The notes beneath the pieces were generated by a model. The model was given only the letters and a program-made list of their open reading frames with translations. It ran no database searches and was not told the origin of the DNA. From an uncultured Lachnospiraceae bacterium (lineage in GTDB: Bacteria > Bacillota > Clostridia > Lachnospirales > Lachnospiraceae), in NCBI GenBank assembly GCA_905235345.1, contig CAJOLO010000079.1, positions 1 to 6,669 on the forward strand: a DNA stretch of 6,669 nt, read 5' to 3'. The number at the start of each line of letters is the position of its first letter. Position 1 is the stretch's first letter. The position numbers and the translations under genes were made by a program. Below are positions 1 through 5,357 of this stretch, piece after piece.

Positions 1-651
1 TGTTTCTTTATCCAATGCCACCGCCACATCCGCACTTTCTCCATTTACCACAGTTCTTAACGGAATAAATTTTGCACGCTCTCCCAAAGCATCCTTTAGT
101 CCCTCTTCACGCATCATAACACTGTCTTTTTTTACTTTCTCCGATGTATAAGCTACTTTTATCTCCTTTTTATCTGAGAAATCTTTTAAAATCTCCTCTC
201 CAATCTTCTTACCCATTCCATAGTTGTCTGCACTGATATAGGGAATTCCTTTATCACTAAAACTGCTCTCTACCGCTACTACAGGAGTAATAATATTACG
301 AGTCAGCCAATTCTGATAAAAGGCCTCACTGTCCTCAACAGCAACGATCACTCCCTGTGCTCCGTTTTCTATCTCCCTTTCAACAGCCTCAATTTCTTCT
401 TCCTCCCCGGCATCTTCATGCAGCATCACATAATTAATATTCACGTAAAAATCATCTTCAGCACGCTTAAATCCCTCCTGCATTGCCTCCCATCCACCAT
501 TACCGGCAGAATATAATATAACAGAAATCTCTGTCTTATGTTGTGTGTGTTCAGTTCCATATACCACCTGAATAAATGCCACAAAAGCAACCGTAATAAG
601 TCCCAGCCAAATCAATGCAGTCAGGAAAGTCTCTCTGTTTTTTCTAATCAT
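1..651 (-). CDS. Membrane-anchored sugar-binding-protein-like sensor (C-terminus cut by window edge)
   Basis: The frame is open from an ATG at 651 to the first base of the window, giving 217 residues of a protein that usually has about 320-350. The N-terminus has a basic stretch (MIRKNRE), then a hydrophobic segment at about residues 9-31, and no cysteine anywhere in the visible part. It is therefore not a lipoprotein and looks like a signal anchor or a classical signal peptide. From about residue 42 the pattern fits a type I periplasmic sugar-binding (Peripla_BP_4/LacI-like) fold: strand EISVILY, a helix with WEAMQEGFKRA, then GAQGVIVAVED, ITPVVAVES, and PYISADNYGMGKKIGEEI. An ATG at 657 is possible, but GGAGG (661-665) lies only 3 bases from it and 9 from the ATG at 651, so 651 is preferred. 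The gene overlaps the kinase by 8 bases, implying coupled translation. Inferred role: ligand-capturing partner of that kinase. The ligand is unknown; a transporter-type binding protein is the alternative. Confidence 0.85.
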   Translation of the reverse strand, partial: MIRKNRETFLTALIWLGLITVAFVAFIQVVYGTEHTQHKTEISVILYSAGNGGWEAMQEGFKRAEDDFYVNINYVMLHEDAGEEEEIEAVEREIENGAQGVIVAVEDSEAFYQNWLTRNIITPVVAVESSFSDKGIPYISADNYGMGKKIGEEILKDFSDKKEIKVAYTSEKVKKDSVMMREEGLKDALGERAKFIPLRTVVNGESADVAVALDKET

Positions 652-2410
652 TTTCATCCACCTCCAGTTTCATCGGCAGATGAATCGACACTTTCGTTCC
701 AACATCCGGCTCACTGCTGATCAACAATCCGTATTCATCTCCAAAATATAATTTTATACGCTGATTAACATTCTTAAGACCTATTCCCGATCCTCGTTTT
801 CTTACATAATTCTTACCTGTCAGCAAATTATCAACCTGTTCCGGTGCCATGCCGATTCCATTATCGATTATATCAATATAAATATCTCCGTCTTTTTCAT
901 AACCTTTAACCTTTATTTTCCCATCACCATCCATAACTTCCATTCCATAATACATGGCATTTTCCAAAATCGGTTGAATTACAAGCTTAATCGTAATATA
1001 TTTCTCCAATCCTTCATCCAGTTCGAACTCAACCCGAAATTTATCCTTAAAACGCATCTGCTGAATACTGCTGTAATTTTTGGCATGTTGAAATTCTTCT
1101 CCAATGGTAATGAGCGTCCGCCCCTGACTTAACGAGATACGGAACAAATTGGCTAATGCCGTCACCGCAGAGACCGCCTCTTCATACCGTCCGCTTTCAA
1201 CCAACCATATAATGGAGTCCAGCGAATTATAGAGAAAATGCGGATTAATCTGGGACTGCAGTGCATCCAGTTCGTTCTTTCTTTTCTCTTCCTGTTCCTT
1301 CACTGCTGCATCCATTAGTTTCCTCATCTGTTCCACCATGGAACGTATGGTTTTTCCAAGATGCTGAATTTCATCGGAGCCACCTACATATATCTTTTCG
1401 GGACACTCTATATCCAACTGTTTCACCGAATCTTCCAAATGACTGATTGGTCCTGTAATCTTTAACGATAAATACTGATTTACCGCTATCAGCATAGTAA
1501 TTGCCAATGCCACCACCGTCACCCAGACAGCATTGACCCTGCTTCGGTCCCGGCGAATTTTTTCCATCGGAATCACGGAAACGATCTTCCAGCCTGTATA
1601 ACCGACCGTCTTCACTACCACAATCTGTTCTTTTCCATGGAATTCCTCCGTATGTGTACCATCCTCATACTTCGCCACCTCCGCATTGTTCTCATTGACA
1701 AGACCTGAATAGACCAGATTCTGCTGCGGATGATAAATGATTTCACCATCCTGATTCATCAAATACATATAACTCATATCTCCGGAATTGACCTTGGTAA
1801 ACAAATGCTCAATTCCGCTAAAATCCATATCCACTAATAAAACCCCGGGGAAAGTACTTCCTCTTCTTGTCAATTCCACACCACGGCTTAATGAAACAAC
1901 CCAATAATATCTGTCATTGCTGTCAACAAACAAATTCTGTACATGCGAAGAAGAAAAATGAAGATTTTCCGGTTTGTTTTTTGCTTTTTGAAACCATTCC
2001 TGTTCCGTGACATCAGCATGCTCTTTTATCGTATTAACGGGAGTGGCCGCAACAAGACTGCCACGGTTTTCAAAGCATGCAATACTGACCACATTATCTT
2101 TATTGGCCTCATATAACAGCGTTAATTCACGATCGATACTTTCCTTGGAGAAATCCGTATCTTTAATGATATTATAATATGACGCGTCAGAAATCCGCAT
2201 CATATTACGCAGGTAGCTGGTCAGGTTAAGCTCCACCTGATTAACCAACTGTATATTATCATCCACTGTCCGCTGCTGTATAGACCGGGTATACGTGTAA
2301 TACAATATTATTGCTATAGTTACCATACCGATTACAGCTATCATGGTAAAAGAAACAGCAATCTCCACCCTCAGATTACGCTTCCAATACTGCATTTTTT
2401 TCAATTTCAT
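644..2410 (-). CDS. YesM/LytS-type sensor histidine kinase
   Basis: This membrane sensor kinase should phosphorylate the response regulator encoded just upstream. Numbering from the in-frame ATG at 2422, it shows a transmembrane helix at about 19-43, an extracytoplasmic region at about 45-295 of the dCACHE type (with LLVDMDFSGIEHLF and a late YTGWKIVSVIP element), a second transmembrane helix at about 298-319, and a HAMP linker beginning KITGPI (321-326). A short coiled coil leads to the His_kinase box QSQINPHFLYNSLDSI with phospho-acceptor His395. The ATPase domain has the N box IQPILENAMYYG (Asn488), the G1 box DNGIGM (520-525) and the G2 box GSGIGLKNV (544-552). The ATG at 2422 overlaps the regulator stop as TAATG but has no good ribosome binding site. 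The ATG at 2410 has GGAG six bases upstream and is chosen, giving 588 residues. Family and motifs are seen directly; the stimulus is unknown. Confidence 0.95.
   Translation of the reverse strand: MKLKKMQYWKRNLRVEIAVSFTMIAVIGMVTIAIILYYTYTRSIQQRTVDDNIQLVNQVELNLTSYLRNMMRISDASYYNIIKDTDFSKESIDRELTLLYEANKDNVVSIACFENRGSLVAATPVNTIKEHADVTEQEWFQKAKNKPENLHFSSSHVQNLFVDSNDRYYWVVSLSRGVELTRRGSTFPGVLLVDMDFSGIEHLFTKVNSGDMSYMYLMNQDGEIIYHPQQNLVYSGLVNENNAEVAKYEDGTHTEEFHGKEQIVVVKTVGYTGWKIVSVIPMEKIRRDRSRVNAVWVTVVALAITMLIAVNQYLSLKITGPISHLEDSVKQLDIECPEKIYVGGSDEIQHLGKTIRSMVEQMRKLMDAAVKEQEEKRKNELDALQSQINPHFLYNSLDSIIWLVESGRYEEAVSAVTALANLFRISLSQGRTLITIGEEFQHAKNYSSIQQMRFKDKFRVEFELDEGLEKYITIKLVIQPILENAMYYGMEVMDGDGKIKVKGYEKDGDIYIDIIDNGIGMAPEQVDNLLTGKNYVRKRGSGIGLKNVNQRIKLYFGDEYGLLISSEPDVGTKVSIHLPMKLEVDEND
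661..665 (-). promoter_or_regulatory. Ribosome binding site of the binding-protein gene, inside the kinase gene
   Basis: GGAGG, extending to GGAGGTG, lies within the last codons of the kinase gene. It is 9 bases from the ATG at 651 but only 3 from the ATG at 657, which favours the shorter product. Confidence 0.75.
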
Positions 2411-2416
2411 GTTCCG

Positions 2417-2420
2417 CTCC
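2417..2420 (-). promoter_or_regulatory. Ribosome binding site that places the kinase start at 2410
   Basis: GGAG on the minus strand is six bases upstream of the ATG at 2410, whereas the ATG at 2422 has only A/T-rich sequence before it. The site lies just after the regulator stop codon, so ribosomes finishing the regulator could re-initiate here. Confidence 0.6.
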
Positions 2421-2421
2421 A

Positions 2422-4032
2422 TTATTTATCTTTATTCGTTCTATACTTTGACGGAGAAACACCATACTGTTTCTTGAATACATAACTGAAATAATTCGCC
2501 TCTGTATAGCCTACCTTTTCTGCTATAATATAACTCTTGTCCTCTGTATTATTCAAAAGTTCCACTGCATGCTCCAGTCGTACTTTTGTGAGATATGACA
2601 CAAAACTCATTCCAACTTCTTTTTTAAACAAAACCGAAAAATAAGTAGCACTTATATTCAGATAGTTACAAATCTGTTCAACCGAAAGATTACTCTCACT
2701 ATAATGTTCTTCAATATAGCTCTTCGCCTTCTCGGTTATAAGATTCGTTGAATTAGTCCGCTGTTTTCGGACCATCTTTCTGATATTCTGGCAATTATCA
2801 TCAAGCCACGCCGACACTTCAGCCAGCGAATGAAATCTTCCCATCTGTAGATACGGATCGAAATCTTTTCCAAAAACATCGGCTAGATCCATCTGATAAC
2901 TCCTGAGCAGTTTCAGTAATTCTGTAATCATCTCCATAAAAGCAAGCTGATATTGCTGAATGGTAGTCCCATCCTCGCCTTTTAATTCTTTTACGAATTC
3001 TTCCACAGATATATGCAATTCCTCCTCTGTTCCCAGTTTAATATCGTGAATCACTTTAGAAATCCCCAACATTTCCTGAGAAACTATCTCGGGCGACTTC
3101 GGTTCAACATCATTCACATAAAAGGCTCGTCCGCTGCCATCCGCCAGTACCCTGTAATCATAGGCTTTTCCCGCCTCCTCATAGGAACCTGCAATCTGTG
3201 ACAATTGAGGATAAGCCCGTCCCACTCCTGCATCCACATTCATATCCAGCATTCTTGCACCCATCTTACACACCTGATCCATGTGATAAACGAATTCACG
3301 AACACTGCTTGCATGCTGCAGTTTTGCAATTACAACCAATTTCCCCAGATACAAAAAACTATAATGGTCAATGTTTTCATCCAAATACTCCTTAGCCAGA
3401 TTCATCAACGAAAGCATAAGCATCTGTCCTTTTTTAGGCTCACCCTTATCTGCTAAAGGTTCGCCACCTACCAGTCCCACACAATAATATGGAGCAAGAA
3501 AATCCATTCCGTAGGATTCCAAAAGCAGCTTTGCCTGATCTTCCGCCATTTTTCCTTCCAGCATACCTGCCACCAACTGTTCCCGCAGCATCGGAAGACT
3601 TTGCTGGTAATACTCATTCAGATTTTCCAAATTACGTCGCTCATCAAACTCTTTATCCAAATTCTCCTTGATTCTTCTGAACACATTCTCTAAATCCTTA
3701 GCTCCGATCGGTTTCAACAGATATTCTTCCACCTCTAAGTGAATCGCTTCTCTCGCAAACTCAAAATCATCAAATCCCGAACAAAGCACCACCTTTGTGT
3801 TCTTATAATTTTCCTTTACCTTAGCACACAACTCCAATCCATCCATAAAAGGCATCTTGATATCCGTCATCACTACATCCACATGCACCTGCTCTGTAAG
3901 TTCCAATGCTTCCTGTCCGTTTCCCGCCGATCCCACTAATTCAAATCCTAATGCATTCCAATCCACCTTCTGCTCAATGGATATTCTGGCATCTTCCTCA
4001 TCGTCAACCAATATTACCTTATATAAATTCAT
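2422..4032 (-). CDS. YesN-type response regulator with AraC DNA-binding domain
   Basis: This is a 536-residue cytoplasmic transcription regulator. The receiver domain spans about residues 3-125, with the acidic pair Asp10-Asp11, phospho-acceptor Asp57 in VVMTDIKMP, switch residue Ser85 in LCSGFDDF and conserved Lys107 in YLLKP. The C-terminal AraC-type domain covers about 430-533, with helix-turn-helix one around 449-474 (LSVEQICNYLNISATYFS) and two around 499-524 (IIAEKVGYTEANYFSYVFKK), ending in the usual GVSPSKYR. The 300-residue middle resembles the poorly conserved linker of YesN proteins; GVGRAYPQLSQIAGSYEEA (269-287) recalls the GGDEF_2-like element of CdaR/YesN regulators. The start is well supported by GAGGAG eight bases upstream. 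The gene ends as the kinase begins (TAATG), so the two are a cognate pair. Likely targets, by inference, are the neighbouring mgl genes and possibly its own promoter. Confidence 0.96.
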   Translation of the reverse strand: MNLYKVILVDDEEDARISIEQKVDWNALGFELVGSAGNGQEALELTEQVHVDVVMTDIKMPFMDGLELCAKVKENYKNTKVVLCSGFDDFEFAREAIHLEVEEYLLKPIGAKDLENVFRRIKENLDKEFDERRNLENLNEYYQQSLPMLREQLVAGMLEGKMAEDQAKLLLESYGMDFLAPYYCVGLVGGEPLADKGEPKKGQMLMLSLMNLAKEYLDENIDHYSFLYLGKLVVIAKLQHASSVREFVYHMDQVCKMGARMLDMNVDAGVGRAYPQLSQIAGSYEEAGKAYDYRVLADGSGRAFYVNDVEPKSPEIVSQEMLGISKVIHDIKLGTEEELHISVEEFVKELKGEDGTTIQQYQLAFMEMITELLKLLRSYQMDLADVFGKDFDPYLQMGRFHSLAEVSAWLDDNCQNIRKMVRKQRTNSTNLITEKAKSYIEEHYSESNLSVEQICNYLNISATYFSVLFKKEVGMSFVSYLTKVRLEHAVELLNNTEDKSYIIAEKVGYTEANYFSYVFKKQYGVSPSKYRTNKDK

Positions 4033-4040
4033 GTCTGTAA

Positions 4041-4046
4041 CTCCTC
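4041..4046 (-). promoter_or_regulatory. Ribosome binding site of the response regulator gene
   Basis: GAGGAG on the minus strand lies eight bases before the ATG at 4032. It supports that start and independent translation initiation of the first gene of the sensor operon. Confidence 0.85.
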
Positions 4047-4106
4047 GTTAATTTACTTCATATAGATAATTGTGATACTCTGATCTGCATCTCTTTAATT
4101 ACGCAT

Positions 4107-4112
4107 ATTATA
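4107..4112 (-). promoter_or_regulatory. Candidate -10 element (TATAAT) for the sensor operon
   Basis: On the minus strand the hexamer TATAAT is a perfect -10 match, about 75 bases from the regulator start codon. At 17 bases spacing the -35 position reads AACCCG, which is a poor match and overlaps the GC-rich palindrome. This suggests a promoter that depends on an activator, or a chance hexamer in AT-rich DNA. If used, transcription would start near 4100 and leave a leader of about 68 bases. Confidence 0.4.
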
Positions 4113-4123
4113 TATTTCCCTCC

Positions 4124-4138
4124 CAGACCCGGGTTCTG
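4124..4138. promoter_or_regulatory. GC-rich imperfect palindrome, candidate operator
   Basis: On the minus strand CAGAACCCGGGTCTG contains the perfect 8-bp palindrome ACCCGGGT. The symmetry extends to CAGA...TCTG on both sides if one extra A on the left is skipped. It is the only GC-rich stretch of the gap and sits 11 bases upstream of the perfect TATAAT, overlapping where a -35 element would be. This position fits a regulator binding site. No protein can be named from the sequence, and a chance palindrome is possible. Confidence 0.35.
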
Positions 4139-4215
4139 TTTATGGAATCTATACAATATGCATAATAGATTTAAGTATAATAAAAAAGGTTCGAAATCAT
4201 CTATTATCTTTATAT

Positions 4216-4244
4216 AGTTTACAATATCACTCTTCATCCGTCAA
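4216..4244 (-). promoter_or_regulatory. Candidate sigma-A promoter (TTGACG, 17 bases, TAAACT)
   Basis: On the minus strand TTGACG (4244-4239) matches the -35 consensus at five of six positions. After exactly 17 bases follows TAAACT (4221-4216), matching the -10 at four of six. A start near 4209 would leave a leader of about 175 bases before the regulator gene. It lies just downstream of the mgl terminator, the expected place for the next promoter. Confidence 0.4.
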
Positions 4245-4267
4245 AGAATTTTTAAGATTAACAGCAT

Positions 4268-4311
4268 AAAACAACAAAAAGAAGACCCTCCGGGCAAAAC
4301 GGAAGGTCTTC
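4268..4311 (-). terminator. Rho-independent terminator of the mgl operon
   Basis: Read on the minus strand, GAAGACCTTCCG (4311-4300) pairs with CGGAGGGTCTTC (4292-4281). This gives a 12-bp stem with a single G-U wobble, a 7-base loop TTTTGCC and the U-rich tail TTTTTGTTGTTTT (4280-4268). It begins 14 bases after the mglC stop codon. There is no T-tract on the other side, so it should work only for minus-strand transcripts. It separates the transporter operon from the sensor operon, although partial read-through cannot be excluded. Confidence 0.95.
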
Positions 4312-4325
4312 CAAAAAAGAAGATA

Positions 4326-5339
4326 TTATTTCTTCTGTACATACTTACGAATATCAAGTGAAACGGCTGTTACAATAACGATACCTTGTACAATGTAGTT
4401 GTAGTAAGGATTTACTCCGAGGAACTGAAGAACAATCTTCAAAAGCTCGAATACAAGTACACCTACCAATACGCCGCTTACTTTACCGATACCACCGGTT
4501 GTTGATACACCACCGATTGTACATCCGGCAATTGCTTCCAACTCATAACCATTACCCATAGCAGATGTAGCACCACCTGTCTTACCTGCAAGAAGGAAAC
4601 CTGCCAGTGAATACATCAAACCGGCTGTTAAGTAAATAACAATCTTACTCTTACGTGTATTAACACCGGATACCTCTGCCGCATTCTCATTACCACCGAT
4701 AGCATACATATACTTACCATGTGGAGTCTTATTGAAAATGAACCAGAAAATGATACCGATGATTGCTGCTATAATCAGCAAATACGGAAGTCCGGGATAT
4801 TTCTCTCCCTTGAACAACTTACCTGTTACAAAATCAATATACTTTTTCTGGAATCCACCAATCGGCTGAGCATCAGTAAATACCAATGTTGTACCATAAA
4901 TGATAGTCTGTGTACCAAGTGTTGCAATGAACGGAGGTACATTCAGGTAAGAAATAATCAAACCATTGACCAAACCCACAATCGCTCCGATGCAAAGTAC
5001 AATGAGCAGTACCAGCCACATATTTATCTCAGGAACACTCTTAAATAATCTTCCTGTATAATCGCCACGCTGCAACAATGCACCTGCTACGCAGGCTGAA
5101 AGACCAACCTGACGACCTGCTGACAGGTCTGTACCTTTTGTGATCAATGTGCCACACACACCCAACGCAATAATAAAACGAATTGATGTGTTCATGGCCA
5201 AGTTATTAAAGTTTCCCCATGAGAAGAAGTTCGGGATCGTAAAACCTACGATCAAACAAACCACCGTCAGCAAAACTACAATTGGATTGCCTTTTACATA
5301 ATCGAAAATCTTCTGAGGAATAGATTTTGATTTTTGCAT
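4326..5339 (-). CDS. mglC: Galactose/methyl-galactoside ABC transporter permease MglC
   Basis: This is the integral membrane permease of an Mgl-type (BPD_transp_2 family) sugar importer. It is thought to act as a homodimer with MglA and to receive galactose, methyl-galactosides or glucose from MglB. The 337 residues match the usual MglC length. Diagnostic stretches closely resemble E. coli MglC as recalled: IIALGV followed by GTDLSAGRQVGL (69-80), VNGLIISYLNVPPFIATLGT, the cytoplasmic loop AIGGNENAAEVSGVN (213-227) and YELEAIAGCTIGGVS (265-279), ending with GVNPYYNYIVQG. Multiple hydrophobic segments span the protein. A TTG codon at 5363 would extend it by eight residues, but that extension contains the ribosome binding site AAGGAGG itself, so the ATG at 5339 is taken as the start. 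It follows mglA after 16 bases and ends 14 bases before the terminator stem, so it is the last gene of the transporter operon. Confidence 0.96.
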   Translation of the reverse strand: MQKSKSIPQKIFDYVKGNPIVVLLTVVCLIVGFTIPNFFSWGNFNNLAMNTSIRFIIALGVCGTLITKGTDLSAGRQVGLSACVAGALLQRGDYTGRLFKSVPEINMWLVLLIVLCIGAIVGLVNGLIISYLNVPPFIATLGTQTIIYGTTLVFTDAQPIGGFQKKYIDFVTGKLFKGEKYPGLPYLLIIAAIIGIIFWFIFNKTPHGKYMYAIGGNENAAEVSGVNTRKSKIVIYLTAGLMYSLAGFLLAGKTGGATSAMGNGYELEAIAGCTIGGVSTTGGIGKVSGVLVGVLVFELLKIVLQFLGVNPYYNYIVQGIVIVTAVSLDIRKYVQKK

Positions 5340-5350
5340 AATATTCTTTT

Positions 5351-5357
5351 CCTCCTT
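5351..5357 (-). promoter_or_regulatory. Ribosome binding site of mglC overlapping the mglA stop codon
   Basis: AAGGAGG on the minus strand shares its first two bases with the mglA TAA stop and lies 11 bases before the mglC ATG at 5339. The spacing is slightly long, but the match is strong. It argues against the upstream TTG (5363), whose coding sequence would include this site. Confidence 0.8.

Larger units (their letters stand above)
4033..4267 (-). promoter_or_regulatory. AT-rich intergenic region carrying the promoter of the sensor operon
   Basis: This gap between the mgl terminator and the response regulator gene contains no credible ORF on either strand and no tRNA-like or known riboswitch-like structure that I can recognise. 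It is strongly AT-rich apart from a short GC-rich palindrome at 4124-4138. Because a strong terminator precedes it and three tightly packed genes follow, it should contain their promoter. Two candidate promoters are listed separately. Confidence 0.7.

Noticed and set aside
538..720. Plus-strand ORF of 60 codons across the kinase/binding-protein junction
   Set aside because: Both minus-strand genes continue through it, and the translation is low-complexity with no domain.
3198..3456. Overlapping plus-strand ORFs of 65 and 83 codons
   Set aside because: They are antisense to the response regulator gene, rich in His, Pro and Thr as expected of shadow frames, and mutually overlapping.
4033..4100. 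Leader RNA as a riboswitch
   Set aside because: The leader expected from the TATAAT promoter is short and AT-rich, with no stable stems or recognisable conserved riboswitch core.
4162..4207. Inverted repeat ATAATAGAT ... ATCTATTAT with 28 bases between
   Set aside because: The arms are only 9 bp, purely AT-rich apart from one G/C, and widely spaced. About this many are expected by chance in such sequence, and there is no terminator-like tail.
4719..5048. Plus-strand ORF of 109 codons
   Set aside because: It lies wholly antisense to mglC, whose protein matches a known family along its whole length. The antisense product has no recognisable domain or convincing ribosome binding site.
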